Origin: Streptomonospora wellingtoniae | GTDB lineage: Bacteria > Actinomycetota > Actinomycetes > Streptosporangiales > Streptosporangiaceae | DNA: 64,000 bases | Assembly (NCBI RefSeq): GCF_031845375.1 | Contig: NZ_JAVREK010000016.1 | Span: 66,558-130,557, forward strand | Reading direction: 5' to 3' | Shown: positions 46,367 through 53,925 of the stretch, piece after piece | Position numbering within the stretch: the stretch's first letter is position 1 | Layout of the letters: every line of letters begins with the position of its first letter | Notes under the pieces: generated by a model | What the model saw: the letters and a program-made list of their open reading frames with translations, nothing else | What the model was told of the DNA's origin: nothing | Database searches by the model: none | Made by a program: the position numbers and the translations under genes

Positions 46367-46404
46367 GCCCGCGTTGGTGGGCGTGGAGCCGCACCAACGC
46401 GGGC
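46367..46404 (-). terminator. Hairpin between precursor and enzyme genes (attenuator-like)
   Basis: Perfect 13-bp stem (GCCCGCGTTGGTG at 46367-46379, complement at 46392-46404) with a 12-nt loop, 44 bases after the precursor stop and about 90 bases before the LanB start. No T-tract follows on the transcribed strand. Such stems often end part of the transcripts or protect the short precursor mRNA, giving more precursor than enzyme. Confidence 0.65.
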
Positions 46405-46447
46405 GGGTCATGGGGCTGCGTCAGTACAGGCGCAACCGGTCAGACCG

Positions 46448-46657
46448 CTATTCGAAGAACCCGATGGAGGAGGAGACGCACCCGCCGGGGCTGCACGAGC
46501 CACCGGTTTCGGGGCCCGAAGCGCCGTTGTCCGGGAGGCCGTGCGCCGACGTCAGGGACTCGACCGTGAGGCCCTTCGAGGTCAGTGAGAACACGTCCAT
46601 CGGGAGGTCGTCGACCTCGAAGTCCACCTTCTGCGTGCTCTGGTTCTGTGACTGCAT
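46448..46657 (-). CDS. Thiopeptide precursor peptide
   Basis: A 69-residue peptide. The leader contains VDDLPMDVFSLTSKGL and TVESLTSAHGLPDNGAS, closely following the thiomuracin/GE2270-type pattern (LPMDVFEL...VESLTAGHG...GAS). The C-terminal core region is Cys-poor: after Ser47 come GPETGG, then SCSPGGCVSSSIGFFE (54-69). Cys55 and Cys60 could become thiazoles; Ser and Thr could be dehydrated. In known members the core begins at the Ser of GAS; here either Ser47 or Ser54 could be first. The ATG follows AGAAGGAG and is the first gene of the cluster operon. No second precursor was seen. Confidence 0.92.
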   Translation of the reverse strand: MQSQNQSTQKVDFEVDDLPMDVFSLTSKGLTVESLTSAHGLPDNGASGPETGGSCSPGGCVSSSIGFFE

Positions 46658-47109
46658 CAACACTCCTTCTCGTCGGCGGATTCGACTGCCTGGTGGGAAC
46701 CGTGTCTGGTCAAGACATGACCTCCGGTCGCACCGGGCAGCCGTGGCCGGGTCGGCCACGGGGGCACGATGTCCCTTGCGCCACGCCCCCCGCTGCGCGC
46801 GTGGCGCTGTGCCACCTCAAGTCTCGTTGGCCCCGCTGATATGTCGTGATCGCAGCACTTCGTCCAGAATGTGGTGACATTGCAGGTCAAACCGCTCATG
46901 ATGGCGCGGTCTACGGGAGTGGTACTGGCGCGCTACGGATCAGCCCACCTGGTGTGCGCGAACCGCAGGATCAACACATGGTGATAAATTCACCCTGGTG
47001 ACGCGCCGCATATCCGAGAGAGTCGGCAGGGCGCACCCAACCGACGTAATCGGCTGCCCCGGAATCCGCGTCATCGATGCGCGGATCTTGAGATTCGCGA
47101 ATTGAATGG
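46658..47109. promoter_or_regulatory. Divergent promoter region between precursor and right SARP gene
   Basis: This 452-base gap holds the promoters of the thiopeptide operon (leftwards) and the SARP gene (rightwards). A perfect inverted repeat GGTGA-N5-TCACC is at 46980-46994 and a small hairpin GTGGC-N5-GCCAC at 46801-46815. TGGTGA occurs three times (about 46872, 46979 and 46996). Related elements GTGATCGCAG (about 46846) and GTGACATTGCAG (about 46874) could be SARP-type repeats, but spacing is not the classical 11 or 22 bases. No gene is evident. Confidence 0.5.
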
Positions 47110-49185
47110 ATGAACGTGTCCGGCCTGGGAGCGCTGGTCCGAACGTCCCGCCGGCAGGCCGGGTTCACCCAGCAGGAACTGGCGCACCGGGCCGGCCTGA
47201 GCGTGGCGGCGCTGCGGGACATCGAGCAGGGGCGGGTGAAGCAGCCGCGCGCGAGCACGCTGCGGAGTCTGGTGGAGACGCTGGGACTGGAACGGGCCGA
47301 CAGCGACGCCCTGGTGCGAGCGGGCACGCCCGCGGACGTGATTCAGTGCGGTCTCCGGGTGGACATCCTGGGGCCGCTCCGAGTCGCCGTCGACGGCGTT
47401 CCGGTCGACCCGGGGGGCGAGGCGCAGCGGACGCTGCTCGGGGTGCTGGCGCTTTCGGCCAACGAGGAGGTCGGTCACGCCGCGCTCGTCGAGGCGGCCC
47501 GGCGAGCCCGGCCTTCTTCGAGTGCGCACGGTTCCCTGTCGTCGCGGATCTCTCGCCTGCGCCGCCGATTGCAACCGGGGCGGGCGGGGCACGGCTCCGC
47601 CCGCATGCTGGCTGCGGGCCCGGCGGGGTACCGGCTGGCCGTGACGGAGGACCAGCTCGATCTGCTGGCGTTTCGCCGTGTCGTCGCCCGCGCCCGGCAG
47701 GAGCGCGACGTGGGCGCGCTCGCCAAGGCATGCGCCCTCTTCCGGTACGCGAGCGAGCTGTGGAGAGGTGAGCCGCTTGCCGACGTGGCGGTGCTCGGAA
47801 ACCGACCGGCGGTGTCGGCGTTGTCCCGGGAACGGCGGGCCGTGGTGGTCGAGTACGCGGCCGTGGCCGCACGGCTGGGCCGGCACGCGGAGGTTCTGCC
47901 GCACCTGCGGCAGGTGACCGACTCCGACCCGCTGAACGAGGCGGCGCACACGGCGCTGATGATCGCGCTCTCCGGCTGCGGGCAACGCGACGCGGCGCTT
48001 GCGGAGTTCGACAGGCTGCGGCGGAGCCTGGTCGAGGAGCTGGGAACGGACCCCGGCCCCGAACTGGAGGCAGCGTACCGGCAGGTGCTTCGCCGGGACG
48101 CCGCGACCGAACCCGTTACGGTGAGTACGCGGCACCGGTTGCCGCCGGACACCCCTGGATTCATCGGCCGTTCAACCGAGCTGCATGTGTTGCGCGAGAA
48201 CCTGGACCGCGAAACGCGCAGCGGCACCGCGCTGCCGATATGCATCATCCAGGGCATGCCCGGGGTGGGCAAGACCCGCCTCGCCGTTCGTTTCGCGCAC
48301 CGGTTGCTGGCCGAGGGGAGGTACCCGGATCGGCAGCTGTACGCGGACCTGCGGGGACGTTCCCAGGAACCCCCGGCGGACCCGAGTTCGGTGCTCGCGT
48401 CGCTTCTCGGCATCGTGGGCGTGCCCACCGACCGTACTCCCGACAGTGTGGACGACCGGACGGCCATGTATCGCGACCGGTTGCACGGCACGAGGACGCT
48501 GGTACTGCTGGACGACGCCGAGAGCGAAGACCAGGTCGCCCCGTTGCTGCCTGCCAGCCCCGACGCCCTGGTGCTGGTCACCAGCAGGCGCGCGCTGGCC
48601 TTGGACGGCGCGTTCACACTGACCCTGGACGTGTTCTCGCCGGCTGAGGGCAAGGAGCTGCTCACCACCGTTGCCGGGCCGGGGCGGCTCGCAAGCGCCC
48701 CCGCGGTACCCGAGAGGTTGGTGGAGCTCTGTGGTCGGCTCCCGCTCGCCGTCGCTCTGGCCGCCAGCCGACTGCGGAACTCACCCGGTCACGGCATCGG
48801 CGAGGGACCCGGCCTCCTCGGCCGCGCGCGCGTCGGCCGGGAAGAGAACGAGCCGGCCACACGGGACGTGCACGCGGTCTTCGGCCGGTCCTACCGGGCC
48901 CTGGACGCCGACGGACGGCGAATGTTCCGGCTCCTCTCGCTGCATCCAGGGGCGGACTTCAGCGCTGAGAGCGCCGCGGCGCTCTGCGACGTCGACCCGG
49001 CTCGCGCCCAGCGCCTGCTCGACCAGCTCGCCGACGAGCACCTGGTCGTCGTGGCCGCCCGGAACCGTTACCAGATGCACGACCTTCTCGCCGAGTACGC
49101 ACGGCGCCTCACGGAGCGCGTAGACCCCGAACCGGCCCGGCACGCTGCGACAGCGCGCGTGCTTTCGTGCCACCTGCCACGCTGA
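47110..49185 (+). CDS. XRE-SARP-BTAD-NB-ARC regulator (right paralogue)
   Basis: A 691-residue regulator with the same architecture as the protein encoded at 34013-36100: XRE helix-turn-helix (RRQAGFTQQELAHRAGLSV, residues about 14-32), SARP winged helix (LRVDILGPLRVAVDG), BTAD and NB-ARC with Walker A GMPGVGKTRLAV and LVLLDDAESEDQVAPLLP. It is divergent from the thiopeptide precursor, so it is the better-placed activator of the operon; a palindrome lies 115 bases upstream. ATG at 47110 gives the N-terminus MNVSGLGALVRTSR, aligned with the paralogue. It lacks the TPR domains found in AfsR. Confidence 0.88.
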   Translation: MNVSGLGALVRTSRRQAGFTQQELAHRAGLSVAALRDIEQGRVKQPRASTLRSLVETLGLERADSDALVRAGTPADVIQCGLRVDILGPLRVAVDGVPVDPGGEAQRTLLGVLALSANEEVGHAALVEAARRARPSSSAHGSLSSRISRLRRRLQPGRAGHGSARMLAAGPAGYRLAVTEDQLDLLAFRRVVARARQERDVGALAKACALFRYASELWRGEPLADVAVLGNRPAVSALSRERRAVVVEYAAVAARLGRHAEVLPHLRQVTDSDPLNEAAHTALMIALSGCGQRDAALAEFDRLRRSLVEELGTDPGPELEAAYRQVLRRDAATEPVTVSTRHRLPPDTPGFIGRSTELHVLRENLDRETRSGTALPICIIQGMPGVGKTRLAVRFAHRLLAEGRYPDRQLYADLRGRSQEPPADPSSVLASLLGIVGVPTDRTPDSVDDRTAMYRDRLHGTRTLVLLDDAESEDQVAPLLPASPDALVLVTSRRALALDGAFTLTLDVFSPAEGKELLTTVAGPGRLASAPAVPERLVELCGRLPLAVALAASRLRNSPGHGIGEGPGLLGRARVGREENEPATRDVHAVFGRSYRALDADGRRMFRLLSLHPGADFSAESAAALCDVDPARAQRLLDQLADEHLVVVAARNRYQMHDLLAEYARRLTERVDPEPARHAATARVLSCHLPR

Positions 49186-49227
49186 GCACCCCTTCAAAAC
49201 AGGGCCTGGCCCTGCAGGCGGAACCCT

Positions 49228-49660
49228 GTCTCACACAGCAGGGGGCCGGAGCCGGGCAGGTGAAGGTGCCCGCCGGCGCGTCCGGTCCGAGCCGGGCGAC
49301 GCGGACCACCTCGCGGGCGGCGTCCTCGACCGATTCCGTACCCTCGAAGTTGACCAGCGCCGTGTTCGCGAACCCCGGTGAAACGAGGTTCACCTTGATG
49401 TGGGTCGCTTCCAGCTCGGTCATCATGGACAGCGTCACGGCGTTGAGCGCCGTCGTCGACGCGGCATAGACCGGCTCGACGGCCGAGTGGTGTGCAGTGG
49501 CGGTGTCGGCCATGGTCGTCAGCGAGCCCAGCGCGCTCGCGACGTCGGCACGACGGGTCCGGCGGGCGGACCGGGGAACCCAAAGCGGGCAATCCCAGCA
49601 GGGCCCCCCGGCCCGACCCGACCACCGTGACCGGACCAGGCTCAAGAATGTGCGCAAGCG
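49228..49660 (-). pseudogene. Short-chain dehydrogenase fragment
   Basis: A minus-strand open frame encodes the C-terminal half of an SDR: ASALGSLTTMADTATAHHSA, VYAASTTALNAVTLSMMTEL, HIKVNLVSPGFANTALVNFE and EVVRVARLGPDAPAGTFTC. YAAST replaces the catalytic YxxxK motif, so Lys is lost. The NAD-binding half is absent: FLSLVRSRWSGR resembles the helix before the serine strand, but the sequence between it and SSALGS is scrambled. It is a decayed gene at the right edge of the thiopeptide cluster. Confidence 0.75.
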
Positions 49661-49694
49661 GGTCCCCGATCGAGACACGAGGCCCAACTGCCGC

Positions 49695-50309
49695 TCAGTC
49701 GGCGTCGTCGCGCTTGCGGTAGCGGATATGGGTGCTCAGCGGTGAGTGGAGCACCTCGACGGGCTCGAAACCGAAGGCCGCGACGCCATCGAACATGCGC
49801 TCACCGCTACGGAGTAGGACGGGCGCGACGTCGAGGGTGAGTTCATCGATCACGTCGGCGTTGAGGGCCTGTCGAACCGTCGAAGCGCCACCGGCGATAT
49901 CCACCCCCTTGCCGTCCGCGATTTCGAGCGCCTGCGCATAGGCGGCGTCGAAGCCCTCCGTGACGAAGTGGAAGGTGGTTCCGCCCTCCATCCGGATCGG
50001 CTCGTGGGCGTAGTGCGTGAGCACGAACACCGGAGCGTGATAAGGGGGCTCGGGTCCCCACCATCCGTCCCACGCCTCGTTCCACTCACCGCGGATCGGC
50101 CCGAACATGTTTCGGCCCATGACGTAGGCGCCGCGCGGGCGCATCACCCAGCTCTTGGCGGTCTCGTCGGCTTGGGTCGCGCGCGGATCGCCGATATGCC
50201 AGCCGTGCAGTTCAAGGCCGCGCTTGCCCAGCGGATGGTCTCGGCTCTGCTCGGGTCCGGCGACGAAGCCGTCGAGGGAGATCGACATGTGGCAGGTGGT
50301 GTCGGACAA
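49695..50309 (-). CDS. DHFR/RibD C-terminal-like reductase (copy 1)
   Basis: A 204-residue protein of the bacterial RibD_C/dihydrofolate-reductase-like family: HMSISLDGFVAGPEQS at the N-terminus, GRNMFGPIRGEWNEAWDGWWG, PVFVLTHYAHEPIRMEGGTTF, VDIAGGASTVRQAL and LDVAPVLLRSGERMF. These proteins bind NADPH, and physiological substrates are mostly unknown. The TTG start at 50309 follows GGAGAGA and gives the usual N-terminus; an ATG at 50288 would remove seven residues. It is closest in pattern to the copy at 52934-53569, one of five such genes or fragments in the window. Confidence 0.88.
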   Translation of the reverse strand: MSDTTCHMSISLDGFVAGPEQSRDHPLGKRGLELHGWHIGDPRATQADETAKSWVMRPRGAYVMGRNMFGPIRGEWNEAWDGWWGPEPPYHAPVFVLTHYAHEPIRMEGGTTFHFVTEGFDAAYAQALEIADGKGVDIAGGASTVRQALNADVIDELTLDVAPVLLRSGERMFDGVAAFGFEPVEVLHSPLSTHIRYRKRDDAD

Positions 50310-50771
50310 CAGTTCTCTCCGAAAGTAGTGGTTGCGGGTCGCGCCGCGGTGATTCGGACCGCTGACGCACGTACAGACTGACGGAGGCGACCAAACTCAT
50401 CGCGACATCGCGAAGCCGTTGAGGCTGCAACAGGTTCACCTCCACGTGCGTGGAGAGCAGATTCCTGACCTGCGGCGATGGGAGACTAGAATACCGTTCG
50501 GTCCCCAAGGCCAGGCACCCGCACGCCGCTCTCCGTCGCAAGCGAACTGCTTCCGTCTCCACCAGGACTTGCAAGCCGGCAATCGCCGCCTCCAAGTATG
50601 GACACGCCGATGCACCTCCCAGCGACAATGCCGCCCCAAGCTATACGCCGTCCCGTCCAAGGGCGGAGGCACTCGCATTCCAGATTCCATCTTGGCTCAC
50701 GCGACAGCCACGCAGATCAGGATCGACGGGCACTGAACACCGCCTCTTCCTGAGCTGCCGCCGGTCGCCGC
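50310..50771. other. Region without a recognisable gene
   Basis: About 460 bases between a DHFR-like gene and a TPR fragment. Codon bias is weak and all frames look random. GC content is somewhat lower than in neighbouring genes. An open frame at 50212-50628 on the minus strand has no recognisable motif. Probably decayed sequence. Confidence 0.4.
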
Positions 50772-51230
50772 TTACTCCTGCTGGGCAGCCTGCTCGGCGG
50801 CACGGCTGATCCACCTCGACTCCCCCTGGAAGGCGTCCAAACGCCCGCGGGAGCCCCGCCCGAACGCCTCCTGGTGGTCCTGTGCCAGTCGGCGGTACAG
50901 CTGCGCAGCGCCATGGGCGTCTCCGGCCTGCCCGATCAGCTCGGCGTGCTCCATCCGGGCTTTCAGCGTCTCGGGGTGCCTCGGTCCGAGCCGGCGCGCG
51001 AGCTCGCGCGCGTCGTTCTCGATCCTGCGCGCGAAATCGCCAGGCGCACCGATAGGGCCCTCGTCGGAAGCGGGGAGCTCGCCCTTTCGCTGCTCGGCAC
51101 CGCGCCGGGAGCGCTGTAGGTGGCCGCCCTCGCGCACTCGGCCACAACTCGTGCGTCCCCCGACCGGTCGCCGGGTTCCTTCTGCAATAGGTTCAGGGCT
51201 AGGGCCTGTTTTTTGGAATCGGGAGCGCAC
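50772..51230 (-). pseudogene. TPR-containing protein fragment
   Basis: The minus-strand frame ends with ARRLGPRHPETLKARMEHAELIGQAGDAHGAAQLYRRLAQDHQEA split over two helices, the pattern of the TPR repeats found at the C-terminus of large NB-ARC/TPR proteins in actinomycetes (LGPDHPDTL...GRAGDAAGAA). The first 75 residues show no family resemblance and no start with a ribosome-binding site is evident. I read it as the 3' remnant of a larger gene. A short genuine protein cannot be excluded. Confidence 0.5.
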
Positions 51231-51847
51231 CGGCGGCTACACGGCGCCGGTCCTCAGCGGGTGTGCCGCCCCCCCATGTTCGACGGCCTCCTCGACAACA
51301 GGTCCTGAATCGGCCGCGGTGTGGCGGTCTCGCTTCCTTTCCACGGTGTCGCGCGCGAGGTGGGCCGGAAAGCTCCACCTTCGATTGCGAACCGGAAAGT
51401 CGGTTTAACGTTTACTTGGAACCGCGGTCGATTTCTGTGCCGCAGTCTTCGGCTTCTGCTCAGAGCCGATACGCGCAAGAGCCTGCCCGAGACGAAATCC
51501 GGAGCAATGATCGTTTCCCGGGCAAGAGGGGCGGACCGCAGGCGAAGCGCCGGCGGAGAAGCCGTGTCATGCGTCAAGGAGTCGGCAGGGATTGATCCTG
51601 GTATGGCCGGGATCAGTAATCGACTTCCCGTCAGAGAGAGTTTCCACCGCAGCGGTCATTTCCACCGCTGCAGGTCACGGCGATGGCGGCGGGCATCTCG
51701 ACCCGCCGGTACGTTGGAGTCCTTTCCGTGCAGACAGACCATGCGCTTGGCGTGGTGGTCGACCGGCCCGCGGTGCGGCCTGACCGATGATTTCCGCGCG
51801 CCGTGCCGGTCTGTACGCCGAATACCGACTCACGGGAGGCTTGCGCC
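51231..51847. other. Region without a recognisable gene
   Basis: About 600 bases with mixed composition. It contains AT-richer stretches such as GGTTTAACGTTTACTTGG (near 51402) that could be promoter remnants. The end must hold the promoter of the DHFR-like gene starting at 51848. No coding frame shows family motifs. Confidence 0.4.
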
Positions 51848-52411
51848 ATGCGGAAACTGATCTACGGCATGAACCTGAGCCTGGACGGCTACATCGCTGC
51901 GCCCGGCGACGACCTCGACTGGAGCGTGCCGAGCGACGAGCTGTTCCAGTGGTGGTCCGACCGGGTGGGCGCGACGGCCCTGGCACTGTACGGGCGCAGG
52001 CTGTGGGAAACGATGAGCTCCCACTGGCCCACCGCCGACAAGCAGCCGGGCGCCACACCGGCGACGATCGAGTACGCCCGGCGCTGGCGGGACATGCCGA
52101 AGGTGGTGTTCTCCTCGACGACCAGCACGGTCGACTGGAACACCCGCCTGGTCACCGGCGACGCGGTCACCGAGATCACCCGGCTCAAGGCCGAGGACGG
52201 CGATCCCATGGACATCGCGGGTGCCACACTCGCCGCGGCGGCCATGCGGGCCGGGCTGATCGACGAGTACGTGCTCGTCACCCATCCGGCCCTGGTGGGC
52301 GGCGGCACGCCGTTCTTCACAGCCCTGGACAACCGCGCGAACCTGAGCCTGGTGGAGACTCGCACGTTTCCCAATGGCGTGGTGCTGACCAGGTACGAGA
52401 CCAAGCGCTGA
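51848..52411 (+). CDS. DHFR/RibD C-terminal-like reductase (copy 2)
   Basis: A 187-residue RibD_C/DHFR-like protein: RKLIYGMNLSLDGYIAAPGD, LYGRRLWETMSSHWPTAD, PKVVFSSTTSTVDWNTRLV, MDIAGATLAAAAMRAGLIDE and VTHPALVGGGTPFF. It belongs to the YyaP/YwjB type with a typical length. The ATG at 51848 follows GGAGGCTTGCGCC, a reasonable ribosome-binding site. It is clearly diverged from copies 1 and 4, so this is family clustering rather than a recent tandem duplication. Substrate unknown. Confidence 0.88.
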   Translation: MRKLIYGMNLSLDGYIAAPGDDLDWSVPSDELFQWWSDRVGATALALYGRRLWETMSSHWPTADKQPGATPATIEYARRWRDMPKVVFSSTTSTVDWNTRLVTGDAVTEITRLKAEDGDPMDIAGATLAAAAMRAGLIDEYVLVTHPALVGGGTPFFTALDNRANLSLVETRTFPNGVVLTRYETKR

Positions 52412-52548
52412 GTGCCCGAGTAACCGACGGCGATCGGCGCGGCTTGGGGCCGCCCGATGATCTCGTGGCGCTTTGTTCTCGGGCGATCGTGCCGTTGCCT
52501 TGGTGATCGACGTGACCATGGAAGAGCGACAGTGCACCACACGCCGAC

Positions 52549-52823
52549 TTGATGGCGTCGCCAATAAGAGGAGAGCTCGTCGGCAGCGTGGTCGTGTACG
52601 GCTCGGTGTCGCTGGACGGCTTCGTCGCGGACCAGAATGACCAGCCCGGACCGCTGTTCGACTGGTTGTCCAACGGTGACGTCCCGTTGGACGAGAGCGG
52701 CGAGGTCAGGTGTCGCAGACGTCCTTCGATTGCACCGGGCCGTACTGGGACCGGATCGGGGCGACACTCGTCGGCCGCCACGTCCCCACCGACACCCCCG
52801 TTCACCGCCGTCACCATGGGTGA
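52549..52823 (+). pseudogene. DHFR/RibD C-terminal-like reductase, frameshifted and truncated (copy 3)
   Basis: The first frame gives VVVYGSVSLDGFVADQNDQPG and LFDWLSNGDVPLDESGE, a clean family N-terminus. Around 52710 the homology moves to another frame: VSQTSFDCTGPYWDRIGATLVGRH. That frame stops at 52821-52823, and the C-terminal half is missing. So the gene has a frameshift and a deletion. It sits between two intact members of the same family. Confidence 0.8.
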
Positions 52824-52933
52824 CGTGCCGGCATCGACCCGGAGGTCACCGCGGGCGCACACGGCCGCAGGCACACACGGGCGGCGCTCCCCCGCGCCGC
52901 CCGGCGGTCGTCGAGCAGAGACGTGGCGGCGGT

Positions 52934-53569
52934 TCACACCCCCGGACGGGTGAAGGTCACATGGGTGACGCCGCTCGGGGTCGAGGTGGCCTCGACCTCG
53001 TACTGCGTGTCGATGCCCTCCAGCCCGTCCCAGAGGCGCACACCGCGGCCGAGGACGATCGGGACCACCACCGCGTGCAGGTGGTCGACGAGCCCGGCGG
53101 CGAGGAAGTCGCGGACGACGGTCGGGCCGCCGCCGATGCGCACGTCCTGCCCGCGTGCGGCCTCGCGGGCCGTTGCGAGCGCTTCGGCGGGCGAAGCGTC
53201 GATGAAGTGGAACGTCGTGCCGCCCTCCATCTCGATCGACGGGCGGGTGTGATGGGTGAGGACGAAGACCGGGGTATGGAACGGCGGGTTCGGCCCCCAG
53301 GGGCCCTTCCACGCCGGGTCCTCGTGCCACCCGGGGTAGCCGAACTTGTTGGCGCCCATGATCTCGGCGCCGATGCCCGGTTCGAACCGCTGGGCGAGGG
53401 CGTCGTCGACGCCGCCGCTGCCGCCCGGCCCGTGCCACCAATGGGTGGCGAACATCCATTGATGCAGCCTGTCCCCGGCATGCCCGAAAGGCGCCTCGGC
53501 GCTCTGCCCCTCCCCGGTACCGAAGCCGTCGAGCGAGATGGAGAAGTTGTTGACGCGTGTCCGTGACAT
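52934..53569 (-). CDS. DHFR/RibD C-terminal-like reductase (copy 4)
   Basis: A 211-residue RibD_C/DHFR-like protein: NNFSISLDGFGTGEGQSAE, EIMGANKFGYPGWHEDPAWK, PVFVLTHHTRPSIEMEGGTTF, VRIGGGPTVVRDFLAAGLVD and VVVPIVLGRGVRLWDGLEG. It resembles copy 1 (shared VFVLTH and MEGGTTFHF), so these two may be paralogues. ATG at 53569 follows AAGGAGAGTCGCC. The 350 bases upstream, to the aldo/keto reductase gene, contain no recognisable gene. Confidence 0.9.
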   Translation of the reverse strand: MSRTRVNNFSISLDGFGTGEGQSAEAPFGHAGDRLHQWMFATHWWHGPGGSGGVDDALAQRFEPGIGAEIMGANKFGYPGWHEDPAWKGPWGPNPPFHTPVFVLTHHTRPSIEMEGGTTFHFIDASPAEALATAREAARGQDVRIGGGPTVVRDFLAAGLVDHLHAVVVPIVLGRGVRLWDGLEGIDTQYEVEATSTPSGVTHVTFTRPGV

Positions 53570-53925
53570 GGCGACTCTCCTTCGGTTCGCGGGGATGCCG
53601 AGAACGGGGCCGCATGAGACGACTCCGGTCGGGCACACACCTCTGCTGGACGAACGGAATCCCTCGTGTCCTGAGCGGCGGGCCGCAGCGTATTCGGTGA
53701 ACGCCGGAAAGCGGTGATGGACGCCCAATGATATCGGCGGAAGGTCCGTGACCGGGGATTTCGCGGCGGGAGAGTCCCCTTGGCATCGTGTCGGGACCGC
53801 AGGGCGAGGCTGCAGGTCCGGCAGGGCCCCGGCGGCGCAGGCGGCCGGCCAGCGCGGCGGCGTCGAGCCCGGCCGCGACGGGGGCGCGCGCACGCCCCCT
53901 GTTCGAGGGCGGGCCGGTCCAGCGG
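53570..53925. other. Intergenic region, no recognisable gene
   Basis: Between the DHFR-like gene and the end of the aldo/keto reductase gene. It should contain the promoter of the DHFR-like gene. Frames here lack motifs and I saw no clear hairpin. Confidence 0.4.

Noticed and set aside
46367..46404. Hairpin as a full intrinsic terminator of the precursor transcript
   Set aside because: There is no T-tract on the transcribed strand and no clear separate promoter before the LanB gene, so partial termination or mRNA stabilisation fits better than a true end.
36228..46657. Cluster read as class I lanthipeptide, or as plain linear azole peptide (TOMM)
   Set aside because: LanB is split and there is no LanC cyclase, while two SpaB_C proteins with a YcaO, SagB and ocin-ThiF set plus a VESLT...HG...GAS leader match thiopeptides.
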